Assembly (NCBI RefSeq): GCF_028993615.1
Contig: NZ_CP118632.1
Location: 4,650,001 to 4,714,000, forward strand
Direction: 5' to 3'
From: Herbaspirillum sp. WKF16
GTDB taxonomy: Bacteria > Pseudomonadota > Gammaproteobacteria > Burkholderiales > Burkholderiaceae_D
Length of the DNA stretch: 64,000 nt
The notes below the pieces were generated by a model, which was given only the letters and a program-made list of their open reading frames with translations, had not been told where the DNA came from and ran no database searches. Shown piece after piece: positions 16,951 through 24,948 of this stretch; positions within the stretch are counted from its first letter, which is position 1, and every line of letters begins with the position of its first letter. Made by a program: the position numbers and the translations under genes.

Positions 16951-18591
16951 TCAGCCGGCGAGCAGGGCCTCGGCCACATCCTCGGGGAACTGGTAGCGTC
17001 GCTCCGCTATCATCACCACGCCCTCGCCTTCCAGGCCGGGTCGCACGGGCGGCAGGCCGCCGGCGCGCAGGGCCTGGGCGCATCCGACCCAGTCGCCGCC
17101 ATCAACCGGCCGGTTGAGCGACGCCCAGGACAGGCTGCCGCAGACGTTGTCGCCGAACCCGTGCAAGGTTCGCCAGTCGGCGCCGCGCGCCAGCAGGAAA
17201 TGCGCAAGGGAGGCGTCGCCGCGGAAGACCGCCTGGTTGAGGGCGGAGCCGTCGATATCGCCGCCCCTCACTTCCAGCGGCCAGCCGCATTCCACCATGA
17301 CCCTCACCGCCTCGCCGCAGCCTTGCGCCGCCAGCTCGGGCAGCATGCGCAGCCGGGGCGCATCGAGGCCGGCGATCACACCGGGATGGCCGGCCTGGAT
17401 CGCGCGCGCCGCGGCGAGATCGCCGCGCGCGCAGGCGGCGACGAAGGCGTCGTCCACGGCCAGCGTCGCCCCGTGCGCATCGGCATGGCCGAGCAACCCG
17501 GCGACGTCGACGCGGCCGAAGCGCTGCGCCACGACATGGGCCGCTATGCCGTCGGCAGTGCGGGCATCGATGTCGGCGCCGGCGTCGATCAGGGCTTGAA
17601 TGTGCGCGAGCGAACAACGGCGGCGGATCGCCCAGAGCAGCGGCGATCCCCACTCGGCGGTGGGCGGCCCCAAGGGCGCTTCGTTCGGATTGCCGCCATG
17701 GGTGAGCAGCAGCTGCAACGCAGCGGGACTGTCGAGGTCGAGCGCGCGGTAGATGGCGTTGGAGCCGGCGATCACGGCGCCGGCCTCAAGCAGCAGCCGG
17801 GTGCATTCGGGCGCTTCCAGCGAATGGTAGAGCGATTCGCCGTCGTCGGGATCGGCGCCGGCCTCGAGCAGCAGCCGGGTCAGTTGCGCATCGCGCGCCT
17901 TGCCGGCGGCGCCGCAGAGTGCGGACAATCGTTCGGCCTCGTGCGGATGCGCCACCGAGGCGGGAAACATCCGGTTGCCGATGGATTGGTTGGGCGAGGC
18001 CCCGGCGCCGAGCAGGAATGCCGCGCACGCGCGCACGCGCTCGCCGTAGCCGGCTTGCGTGGCCAGCGCCGAGTGGGTCACCGCCACCAGGGGCGGCAGG
18101 CGCAGCGGGCCGCCCGCGCGATGAATCCATGACGGATCTTGCGCGGTGGCGCGCCTCAGGGCTTGCTCGTCGCCGACGGCGCATGCCAGATAAGGGTCGT
18201 CGCCCGGCAAGGCCGGATCCTCCTCCAGCAGCCGCACGGCCACCGCCGCCCGGCTGGCGTCATTGCCGCCGGCGACATCGGCCGCATAGAGCGCCTGCAG
18301 CCAATGCCGCACGGCCAGGGCCGGATCGTCGGCCAGCGCCTGGCGCGCAAGCGCGAAGCCCTGCAGGTCGGCCCATGAAGGGAACCCGTATTCCCGCGCA
18401 AGGCAGGACTGGGCATCGTGCAAGCGCAGGGAGCGGGCCAGCAGGCCGGCGTCGTCCTGGCCGCGCGCGGCGGGCAGCGACTCGCGGAAGCGCTGCAAGG
18501 CGACGGCAGCGCCCTGGCGATAATCGGCCAGCAAGGCCTTTGCCTGTTTTTTCAAGTGCCCGATATCGGGCCGGGGGGGAATGCGTTTCAT
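16951..18591 (-). CDS. Ankyrin-repeat protein
   Basis: The protein has 546 residues. The N-terminal 90 residues (RPDIGHLKKQAKALLADYRQG, then CLAREYGFPSWADLQ) are a motif often seen fused to ankyrin repeats in proteobacteria. The rest contains several ankyrin units, for example TRLLLEAGADPDDGES, LQLLLTHGGNPNEAP, IQALIDAGADIDARTADG and LAHFLLARGADWRTLHG. No enzymatic motif is seen; a protein-binding role is likely. The ATG at 18591 has GGAGG 5 nt upstream and is preferred to the GTG at 18597. It converges with ETF-QO with no gap between the stops, so it is unlikely to belong to that pathway. Confidence 0.85.
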   Translation of the reverse strand: MKRIPPRPDIGHLKKQAKALLADYRQGAAVALQRFRESLPAARGQDDAGLLARSLRLHDAQSCLAREYGFPSWADLQGFALARQALADDPALAVRHWLQALYAADVAGGNDASRAAVAVRLLEEDPALPGDDPYLACAVGDEQALRRATAQDPSWIHRAGGPLRLPPLVAVTHSALATQAGYGERVRACAAFLLGAGASPNQSIGNRMFPASVAHPHEAERLSALCGAAGKARDAQLTRLLLEAGADPDDGESLYHSLEAPECTRLLLEAGAVIAGSNAIYRALDLDSPAALQLLLTHGGNPNEAPLGPPTAEWGSPLLWAIRRRCSLAHIQALIDAGADIDARTADGIAAHVVAQRFGRVDVAGLLGHADAHGATLAVDDAFVAACARGDLAAARAIQAGHPGVIAGLDAPRLRMLPELAAQGCGEAVRVMVECGWPLEVRGGDIDGSALNQAVFRGDASLAHFLLARGADWRTLHGFGDNVCGSLSWASLNRPVDGGDWVGCAQALRAGGLPPVRPGLEGEGVVMIAERRYQFPEDVAEALLAG

Positions 18592-18865
18592 GGACACCTC
18601 CGTGCGTCAAATGCCGAAGATCCGCAACATCGGCTGCACAAAAGGCGTGAATGGGAAGACATGCACAAGTGGGTTCAACCCTTTCCGCGGATCCGGAGGC
18701 GTCTTGCACGCGTTGCGGATTATAAGATGCGGATATCCCCGCGTCCAGATTGCCCGGGGGATTATCAATCCCGGGTTGAAACTGAATGTCCGCCGCGCCC
18801 ATCGCCAGCCGGGCCGGCTCCTGCGATACTGTCCCCGTGCAAACCCACTGTCGAAAGGAAGAACA

Positions 18866-19156
18866 ATGCAAGGTCCCATCATCGTCGTCGCCACCATCAC
18901 CGCCCGCCCCGGCCATCGCGAAGCCGTCACCGCCGCGCTGAAGAAGGCGGTGCTGCTGGTCAGGAGCGAACCCGGCTGCGAGCGCTATGACCTGCATCGC
19001 GACGACGCCGATGCCGACCGCCTGGTGATGCTGGAGCGCTGGGACAGCGCCGAGGATCTGGCGCGGCACGAGCAAGGCGAGCCGTTCAAGGAGCTGGTGA
19101 AGGAACTGACCGGGCGCGCCGACCTGGCGGTGAGCAAGCTGGAACAGCTGGCCTGA
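18866..19156 (+). CDS. Antibiotic biosynthesis monooxygenase (ABM) domain protein
   Basis: The protein has 96 residues, a single dimeric alpha-beta barrel domain. IVVATITARPGHREAVTAAL, SEPGCERYDLHRD and MLERWDSAEDLARHEQ match the ABM/YgiN quinol monooxygenase-like family. The ATG at 18866 is preceded by AAAGGAAGAACA. The role is unknown but commonly quinone or aromatic oxidation. The 274-bp gap before it holds no gene; it contains a CCCGGGGG-ATTATCAAT-CCCGGG type inverted repeat near 18755, of unknown role. Confidence 0.88.
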   Translation: MQGPIIVVATITARPGHREAVTAALKKAVLLVRSEPGCERYDLHRDDADADRLVMLERWDSAEDLARHEQGEPFKELVKELTGRADLAVSKLEQLA

Positions 19157-19167
19157 TTCGCGGGCGC

Positions 19168-19536
19168 TCAGGCGCCCTGCCGATAGGCGCGGCTGGAGAT
19201 CGCTACCGAGTTGCCGTCGGGATCCTTGGCGTTGGCGAAGGCATAGCCGTTGGCCTGGTGGACGCTGCCGAACTCCAGCCCTTGCCGTGCGCACTGCGCC
19301 TTGAACGCTTCCACATCGGGCACGCTGAACATCAGCTTCACGCCGGCCTGCCCCTGCTTGAGGCTCTTGGCGGCCTGGTGGATCAGGATGCCGGCGCCGG
19401 ACTGCGGCGAGCTCAGTGCGATCAGGCCTTCGACCATCTCGCCGCTGGTCAGGAAACCGAAGTGCCTGCGGTAGAACTCGGCGCTGGCGGCGGGGTTTCT
19501 GGCGTAGATCAGGATGGTGTCGAGCTGGGGCGTCAT
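19168..19536 (-). CDS. VOC-superfamily (glyoxalase/bleomycin resistance-like) protein
   Basis: The protein has 122 residues, one VOC domain. LDTILIYARNPAASAEFYRR at the start, a mid region GAGILIHQ, and the C-terminal FANAKDPDGNSVAISSR are typical. Such proteins are metal-dependent lyases, dioxygenases or binding proteins; nothing in the sequence fixes which. The ATG at 19536 begins the domain and the in-frame extension to the left has no family similarity. It is convergent with the ABM gene. Confidence 0.85.
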   Translation of the reverse strand: MTPQLDTILIYARNPAASAEFYRRHFGFLTSGEMVEGLIALSSPQSGAGILIHQAAKSLKQGQAGVKLMFSVPDVEAFKAQCARQGLEFGSVHQANGYAFANAKDPDGNSVAISSRAYRQGA

Positions 19537-19673
19537 GAAGGCTTTCGTTGTCGGCAATGCGCGGATGCGGCGATAGGCAGCGACTCTACCAAGAAAGTCT
19601 ATTTTTTTCAGCAGTGCGGAGATGGCGGGCAGAGGGCTACCCGCCCCCATGACGGCCGACGCCATCTGCTCCA

Positions 19674-19707
19674 TGTCGTTCCTGCGAAAGCCGGAACCCG
19701 GCGACTT
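19674..19707. repeat. Solo fragment of the intergenic repeat found at 21.2-21.9 kb
   Basis: TGTCGTTCCTGCGAAAGCCG followed by GAACCC matches the left arm of the 92-bp inverted-repeat unit of the tandem array 1.5 kb away. The second arm is missing, so it looks like a degenerate half element. Confidence 0.6.
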
Positions 19708-19754
19708 GCGTGGCGCATCATGAGCACTGCACGCCGCTGCCGCCCAAGGAGCCC

Positions 19755-20654
19755 CTAGCCCGGCAAGCGCATCTCGTCGCGGATCCACTCCACCGCCGAC
19801 GCATGCGCCGGCCGCCAGCCCAGCTCGCTGCGCGCGCGCAATGCCCGCACGCGGCTGTTCGAACCCAGCGAATAGCGCGCCTTGTTGAGGCCCCACAGCG
19901 CGATCGCCTCTTCCTCGCTCAGGTTCTCGATACGGCCGATGCCCATGCGGCCGGCAAGGGCCCCGGCCATCTCGGCGTAGGACGACTCGCCGTTCTCGGC
20001 GAAGTAGAAGCCCTTGCTGTCCGGCGCCTCCAGCGCCAACCGATACAGCGCGCACACATCCCCGATATGCACCGTCGCCCAACGGTTCACGCCGCGGCCG
20101 ACGATCTTCATCACCCCGCTTTCCCGCGCCTGCGCCACCAGCGCGGGTATCTGCACGCTGTCCGGCTGCAGGCCGGTGCCGTGACCGTAGATCAGCGTGT
20201 TGCAGATGACGATGCCGCGCATGCCGGGCGCGGCCAGGATGCGCTGGTCGAGTTCATAGCGCGCCCATTTCTCGGCGCCGACCACCAGCGGCGTGTTCTC
20301 GTCGAACACCTGCGAGTTCAGCACGTTGCCGGCCGCGGCGTCGCCCACCTGGCTGGAGCCGCTGGTGTGCAGCAGGATCTTGCCGCTGCCTTCCAGCGCG
20401 CCGAGCAGCGCCTCGATGGCCGGACGGTGGTCGCTGCTGGCGCAGTTGATCACGGCGTCGGCGCGCCTGGCCTCGTCCGCGAGCAGGGCGCTGTCGTCCA
20501 GCGTGCCGGGCACCGGTTCGATGCCGAGGGCGCGCAGCGCTTCCGACTTCGACGCGTCGCGCGCAAGCCCGCGGATGGTGTGGCCGGCGGCGGCCAGGCT
20601 GCGTCCCGCGGAGCCGCCGATGTAACCGGTGGCGCCTGTGATGAAGATGTTCAT
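19755..20654 (-). CDS. NAD(P)-dependent epimerase/NmrA-like oxidoreductase
   Basis: The protein has 299 residues. The N-terminal nucleotide motif is MNIFITGATGYIGGSAGRSL (GxxGxxG), followed by HTIRGLARDASKSEALR, ADAVINCAS and later TLIYGHGTGL, which places a YxxxG-like site after the central sheet. This is an extended/atypical short-chain dehydrogenase fold. The ATG at 20654 starts at the Rossmann motif and a longer frame upstream is rejected. The reaction is unknown. It is divergent from the hypothetical gene at 20771. Confidence 0.85.
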   Translation of the reverse strand: MNIFITGATGYIGGSAGRSLAAAGHTIRGLARDASKSEALRALGIEPVPGTLDDSALLADEARRADAVINCASSDHRPAIEALLGALEGSGKILLHTSGSSQVGDAAAGNVLNSQVFDENTPLVVGAEKWARYELDQRILAAPGMRGIVICNTLIYGHGTGLQPDSVQIPALVAQARESGVMKIVGRGVNRWATVHIGDVCALYRLALEAPDSKGFYFAENGESSYAEMAGALAGRMGIGRIENLSEEEAIALWGLNKARYSLGSNSRVRALRARSELGWRPAHASAVEWIRDEMRLPG

Positions 20655-20770
20655 TGGCGTATCGTTTGTGTTTTGAGGGAAGACGCCATCGTACACAAAT
20701 TCGCGACGCAGGTTGACCGCGACGGGACGAAGGGCCACCATGAATGCCGACCTCAACTCTTCGCCACGCA

Positions 20771-21202
20771 ATGACCCAACTCCACGGAGCAACCTATCGA
20801 GGCCGGCGCATCAGCGTGGCCTGCACCCCTGCGCGTGACGGCGACGTCGTCTGCGCGGTCAGCATCGACGGCGCCGGCTACCCGCAACTGCGCGGCAACC
20901 CCTTCGCCTCGTTGATTGCGGCGCAGGTGGCGGGCATCTCCTTCGCTCGCGCGATGATCGACGCCGAGCTCGACGCCGGCGTGGCGGAACACCGCGGCTA
21001 CTTCATCCGCGTCTCCAGCAACGAACAGCGCGACGGCAGCTGGATCGGCAGCTACCACCTGCACCGCAACGACAATCCGGTGCCGTTCCGACGCGTGGCC
21101 TGCGAAGAACTGCGCGGCAACACGCCGGTGGAAGTGGAGGAATACGCAACGGCCTGCGCGCGGGCGGCGCTGGATGCGGAGGTGGCGGCGGGGAGGCTTT
21201 GA
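20771..21202 (+). CDS. Conserved-looking hypothetical protein
   Basis: The protein has 143 residues, or 152 if the in-frame ATG at 20744 is used. It is soluble, with no signal or membrane segment and no motif I recognise. The N-terminal half is basic (ATYRGRRISVACTPARDGDV) and the C-terminal half acidic and alanine-rich (CARAALDAEVAAGRL). Codon usage follows the neighbours, which supports a real gene. It ends 36 bp before the repeat array. Neighbour context gives no functional hint. Confidence 0.6.
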   Translation: MTQLHGATYRGRRISVACTPARDGDVVCAVSIDGAGYPQLRGNPFASLIAAQVAGISFARAMIDAELDAGVAEHRGYFIRVSSNEQRDGSWIGSYHLHRNDNPVPFRRVACEELRGNTPVEVEEYATACARAALDAEVAAGRL

Positions 21203-21237
21203 GGATGAATGGGGCGGGGATGCAAGCCCCCTCCTCC

Positions 21238-21892
21238 ATGTCGTCCCTGCGAAAGCAGGGACCCAGCGTCGTTCAGCGGTCGTCGAGGCACGACAAAAGC
21301 CACTGGGTTCCTGCTTTCGCAGGAACGACAGGTAGTGAGAGTGTCTTGAACAAGCGAGGATGCCAGCCCCTCTTCCATGTCGTCCCTGCGAAAGCAGGGA
21401 CCCAGCGTCGTTCAACGGTCGTCGAAGCACGACAAAAGCCACTGGGTTCCTGCTTTCGCAGGAACGACAGGCAGTGAGAGTGTCTTGAACAAGCGAGGAT
21501 GCCAGCCCCTCCTCCATGTCGTCCCTGCGAAAGCAGGGACCCAGCGTCGTTCAACGGTCGTCGAAGCACGACAAAAGCCACTGGGTTCCTGCTTTCGCAG
21601 GAACGACAGGTAGTGAGAGTGTCTTGAACAAGCGAGGATGCCAGCCCCTCCTCCGTGTCGTCCCTGCGAAAGCAGGGACCCAGCGTCGTTCAACGGTCGT
21701 CGAAGCACGACAAAAGCCACTGGGTTCCTGCTTTCGCAGGAACGACAGGTAGTGAGAGTGTCTTGAACAAGCGAGGATGCCAGCCCCTCCTCCGTGTCGT
21801 CCCTGCGAAAGCAGGGACCCAGCGTCGTTCAACGGTCGTCGAGGCACGACAAAAGCCACTGGGTTCCTGCTTTCGCAGGAACGACAGGCAAT
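21238..21892. repeat. Tandem array, five copies of a 139-bp unit built on a 92-bp inverted-repeat element
   Basis: Copies begin at 21238, 21377, 21516, 21655 and 21794, exactly 139 bp apart; the last lacks the spacer. Each contains a 92-bp core whose ends TGTCGTCCCTGCGAAAGCAGG and its near-perfect complement (one mismatch) form a long hairpin, then a 47-bp spacer containing GTGTCTTGAACAAGCGAGG. Differences between copies are a few single bases. It is a REP/MITE-like element amplified in tandem. Open frames running through it repeat with the unit and are not genes. Confidence 0.92.
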
Positions 21893-21926
21893 GGGATGAG
21901 GGCAGTTGGCCCGGGGTGAGGGCGAA

Positions 21927-21952
21927 AAAAAGGCGGCTCAGGCCGCCTTTTT
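21927..21952. terminator. Bidirectional intrinsic terminator after the ArsR gene
   Basis: AAAAAGGCGGC, loop TCAG, GCCGCCTTTTT make a perfect 11-bp stem with A and T tracts on either side. The ArsR stop codon lies in the loop. On the plus strand it also closes off the repeat array. Confidence 0.8.
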
Positions 21953-22270
21953 CCTTTTGGCCGGCGCCGGCTGGCCCTGCGACAGGATCGCCGCCAGCAA
22001 TCCGGGGAAGCGGCTCTCGATGTCGGCGCGGCGCAGGGTGTTCATGTGCGAGGTGCCGGTGTTCTCGGTGAGCACCAGGCCCGACTCGCGCAGCACCTTG
22101 AAGTGGTGCGAGACGGTGGACTTGGGGCGGCCGCCGTCGAGCTCGCCACAGGTCGCGCAGGCGACGTGCGCCAGGTGGCGCACGATGTCCAGGCGGATCG
22201 AATCGCTCAGGGCGTAGAGCACGCGCTCAAGCACCAGTTCTTCGGCGGCGGGATGTTTGTAGGGTCGCAT
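21938..22270 (-). CDS. ArsR-family helix-turn-helix regulator
   Basis: The protein has 110 residues. The winged helix has VLYALSDSIRLDIVRHLAHV followed by RPKSTVSHHFKVLRESGLV, the ArsR recognition helix. The pattern VACATCGELDG has two cysteines three residues apart that could sense a metal or redox signal, though this is not proven. It is divergent from the Old Yellow Enzyme gene, 135 bp between starts, with a palindrome at 22308-22327. Many ArsR genes paired with flavin reductases respond to electrophiles (inference). The C-terminus is lysine-rich. Confidence 0.9.
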   Translation of the reverse strand: MRPYKHPAAEELVLERVLYALSDSIRLDIVRHLAHVACATCGELDGGRPKSTVSHHFKVLRESGLVLTENTGTSHMNTLRRADIESRFPGLLAAILSQGQPAPAKRKKAA

Positions 22271-22307
22271 CAGCGGAATGATACACCTTGGGTTATACTG
22301 ATTCTAT

Positions 22308-22327
22308 AGTTCGAGTATATTCGAACT
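22308..22327. promoter_or_regulatory. Palindromic operator candidate in the arsR/OYE promoter
   Basis: AGTTCGA-GTATAT-TCGAACT is a perfect 7-bp inverted repeat with a 6-bp spacer, in the AT-rich centre of the divergent promoter. Its size and symmetry suit a dimeric ArsR-type repressor acting on both genes. Confidence 0.6.
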
Positions 22328-22405
22328 AACGAACAATATACCTGCAGGAAACAAACTTTCCACCACTGCAACGCCTTCGACGCCCCTCTTTATCAAAAGG
22401 CCAAC

Positions 22406-23494
22406 ATGTCCGCCCTGTTCCAACCGTTCAAACTCAAAGACCTCACCCTGCGCAACCGCATCGCGGTGCCGCCGATGTGCCAGTACATGGCCGTCGACGG
22501 CCGCGTCAACGAGTGGCACCTGTCGCACTACGCCAGCATCGCCCGCGGCGGCGCCGGCCTGGTGATCGTGGAAGCCACCTCGGTGGCGCCTGAAGGCCGC
22601 ATCACCCCGGGCTGCACCGGCATCTGGTCCGACGAGCTGGCGCAGGCCTTTGTGCCGGTGGTGCAGGCCATCAAGGCGGCCGGCGCGGTGCCGGGCATCC
22701 AGATCGGCCACGCCGGCCGCAAGGCCAGCGCCAACCGCCCGTGGGAAGGCGACGACCATATCGCCGCCGGCGATGCCCGCGGCTGGGACACCATCGCTCC
22801 CTCCGCCGTCGCGTTCGGCCGCGGCCTGCCCAAGGTTCCCAAGGCCATGGACCTGGACGACATCGCCCGCGTGCGCCAGGACTTCGTCGACGCCGCCGTG
22901 CGCGCCCGCGACGCCGGCTTCGAATGGCTGGAACTGCACTTCGCCCACGGCTACCTGGCGCAGAGCTTCTTCTCGGCGCATTCCAACCAGCGCGACGACA
23001 TCTACGGCGGCAGCGTCGAGAACCGCGCGCGTTTCCTGCTTGAAACCCTGCGCGCGGTGCGCGAGGTGTGGCCGGAACACCTGCCGCTGACGGTGCGTTT
23101 CGGCGTCATCGAGTACGACGGCCGCGATGAGCAAACCCTGCAGGAGTCGATCGGCGTGGTGCGCGAGTTCAAGGCCGCGGGCATGGACATGATCAGCGTC
23201 ACCATGGGCTTCACCATTCCCGACACCAACATCCCCTGGGGCCCGGCCTTCCTCGGCCCGATCGCCGAGCGGGTGCGCCGCGAGGCGGACGTGCCGGTGT
23301 CGTCAGCCTGGGGCTTCGGCACGCCGGAGATCGCCGAGCGCGTGGTCAAGGAGGGGCAGCTGGACCTGGTGATGGTGGGCCGCGCCCACCTGGCCAACCC
23401 GCACTGGCCTTATCAGGCTGCCAAGGAACTGGGCCTGGAGCGTGCCTCGTGGACGCTGCCGGCGCCCTACGCGCACTGGCTGGAACGCTACTGA
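22406..23494 (+). CDS. Old Yellow Enzyme family NADPH:flavin oxidoreductase (YqjM/XenA class)
   Basis: The protein has 362 residues, a full-length FMN TIM barrel. Cys25 and Tyr27 in PPMCQYM are the YqjM-class redox cysteine and tyrosine. IQIGHAGRKAS binds FMN, and His178 and His181 in LHFAHGYLAQ are the substrate-binding pair. It reduces activated alkenes, quinones or nitro compounds using NADPH. The ATG at 22406 has AAAGG upstream. It is divergent from an ArsR regulator with an operator-like palindrome between them, suggesting inducible detoxification. Confidence 0.95.
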   Translation: MSALFQPFKLKDLTLRNRIAVPPMCQYMAVDGRVNEWHLSHYASIARGGAGLVIVEATSVAPEGRITPGCTGIWSDELAQAFVPVVQAIKAAGAVPGIQIGHAGRKASANRPWEGDDHIAAGDARGWDTIAPSAVAFGRGLPKVPKAMDLDDIARVRQDFVDAAVRARDAGFEWLELHFAHGYLAQSFFSAHSNQRDDIYGGSVENRARFLLETLRAVREVWPEHLPLTVRFGVIEYDGRDEQTLQESIGVVREFKAAGMDMISVTMGFTIPDTNIPWGPAFLGPIAERVRREADVPVSSAWGFGTPEIAERVVKEGQLDLVMVGRAHLANPHWPYQAAKELGLERASWTLPAPYAHWLERY

Positions 23495-23653
23495 TGAGCC
23501 GGCGCCGACCGGCGCCGCCGCATTTCAACCCGCTTCACCCCGCCACGCCGCGCCTCGGGAATTGCCTGAGGCGCCGGCGCGGTTTCTAGGGGAATTCACT
23601 AAAGCCATCGTGGACGCCTTTCCCTAAGATGAAACCATCGAAAGGAGCTCACC

Positions 23654-23809
23654 ATGTTCACCACCTTCCTGATGGCCGCAGTCCTCTTTACCCTGATCGC
23701 AGTGGCCGGCACGGCCGTCGGCGTCTACCTGTTCGCCGAAGCCAAGTGGAACAAGCATCCGCTGGCCCGCTGCAGCTACCGCCGCGCCGCCAGCTTCGCT
23801 TCGGCCTGA
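23654..23809 (+). CDS. Small single-span membrane protein
   Basis: The protein has 51 residues and starts at an ATG with AAAGGAG 7 nt upstream. Residues about 4-28 (TFLMAAVLFTLIAVAGTAVG) form one membrane helix, followed by a short basic tail with one Cys. I know no family for it. Strong ribosome site and codon bias support translation. It ends about 110 bp before a strong terminator. Confidence 0.55.
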   Translation: MFTTFLMAAVLFTLIAVAGTAVGVYLFAEAKWNKHPLARCSYRRAASFASA

Positions 23810-23920
23810 TGAATTTCCGCGCGGCGCCCTGGCGGCGCGGCGCAAGCAACACGGGATCTGCCGCCGACGACGGCAAACCCTGCAGATGTCTCCTCTGAAT
23901 CCTGTTGGATTTGGTTTTAT

Positions 23921-23954
23921 GCCCCCGGCTTGAGTCTCCGGGGGCTTTTTTTTT
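23921..23954 (+). terminator. Intrinsic terminator
   Basis: GCCCCCGG, a 9-nt loop and CCGGGGGC are followed by nine T residues. It terminates plus-strand transcription after the small membrane protein or the Old Yellow Enzyme gene. Confidence 0.85.
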
Positions 23955-23969
23955 GCCCGGCCGCGGCGA

Positions 23970-24065
23970 TCAGTAGAACAGCAAGGCGATCAGCGGCACG
24001 CTGGAGGCCAGCAGGCAGCCCAGGAAGGCGGCGAGGAACAGCAGTTTTTTCTTTCGGGTGGCCAT
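23970..24065 (-). CDS. Possible 31-residue membrane peptide
   Basis: MATRKKK followed by a hydrophobic stretch LLFLAAFLGCLLASSVPLIA and a short tail is a plausible single-span micropeptide downstream of the GST gene. There is no clear ribosome site, and the family is unknown. It is listed with low confidence because a basic-then-hydrophobic pattern can arise by chance in GC-rich DNA. Confidence 0.35.
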   Translation of the reverse strand: MATRKKKLLFLAAFLGCLLASSVPLIALLFY

Positions 24066-24121
24066 GGACGATCCGGCAATGATGAGTGGGACGAGACCGA
24101 AGTGTACAGGCCCCGCCGCGC

Positions 24122-24745
24122 TCAGGCCATGCCGTTGCGCCCGAACCTGCGGTAGCCCTCGCGGGTTTCCAGGAGATCGCAGTAGGCGGCCACGGCCGGC
24201 AACTCGGGACGCGCGAAGGGCGTGGCGAACCAGCGCACCAGCGACAGCCCGACCGGGATGTCGGCCAGGGTGAAGGCCGGGCCGGCGACGAAGGCGCCGG
24301 TCTGCCGCAACTGTTGTTCCAGCACGCGCATGAAGCCGCTCCAGCTCTCCAGCGAGGACGCCACCTGCTGCGCGTCGCCGTGCGCGGGCGACTTGCGCAC
24401 CAATGACATGAAGGCATAGCTCCAGGCGCGGTTGAGGTCGCTGGCCTGCCAGTCCATCCACTGGTCGATGCGGGCGCGCTCGCGCGGCGGCGCCGGGTAG
24501 AGGGAGCCGTCGCCATACTGGCCCGCCAGGTAGCGCAGGATGGAGTTCGACTCCCACAGCACGAAGCCGCCGTCGTCGATCACCGGCACCATGGCGTTGG
24601 GATTCATCGCCAGGAAAGACGGTTCGCGCGTCGAGCGAAAGCCCGCGCCCCAGTCCTGGCGCGCGTAGTCGATGCCGAGTTCGGCGCAGGCCCACAGCAC
24701 CTTGCGCACATTGATGGAACTGTCCTTGCCGTAGATCGTGAGCAC
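24122..24745 (-). CDS. Glutathione S-transferase
   Basis: The protein has 207 residues. The N-terminal thioredoxin fold starts MLTIYGKDSSINVRKVLWAC with a catalytic-region Ser. The NPNAMVPVIDDG loop and WESNSILRYLA (the ES motif that binds glutathione) are clear. The C-terminal helical domain has FTLADIPVGLSLVRW, the conserved N-cap/hydrophobic staple. The GTG start at 24745 has GGAGGGG upstream. It conjugates glutathione to electrophiles in the cytosol. It is divergent from the EamA transporter. Confidence 0.93.
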   Translation of the reverse strand: MLTIYGKDSSINVRKVLWACAELGIDYARQDWGAGFRSTREPSFLAMNPNAMVPVIDDGGFVLWESNSILRYLAGQYGDGSLYPAPPRERARIDQWMDWQASDLNRAWSYAFMSLVRKSPAHGDAQQVASSLESWSGFMRVLEQQLRQTGAFVAGPAFTLADIPVGLSLVRWFATPFARPELPAVAAYCDLLETREGYRRFGRNGMA

Positions 24746-24948
24746 GCGCCCCTCCGTGTTGTATCGATCCCAGACATTAGCAGCTGCGCAAGGGCGGCGA
24801 CATATACAGTTGCGCGCCGGCGCAGGGCCGCGCTGTTTCGTCTGCGCAAGTGGCCCGGTGGAAAATGCCCGAACTGTACCGGGCAGCGCGCGCCCGCGCG
24901 CATTAGACTCGCCACTCCAGTCATTCCGACCGTTCCGGCACGCCCATC

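Noticed and set aside
21238..21892. CRISPR array
   Set aside because: The whole 139-bp unit, including the spacer, is nearly identical between copies; there are no short direct repeats with variable spacers and no cas genes.
21199..22071. Repeated small proteins with SLRKQGPS and WVPAFAGTT on both strands
   Set aside because: They are translations of the 139-bp repeat unit and recur with the same period; no coding signal is independent of the repeat.
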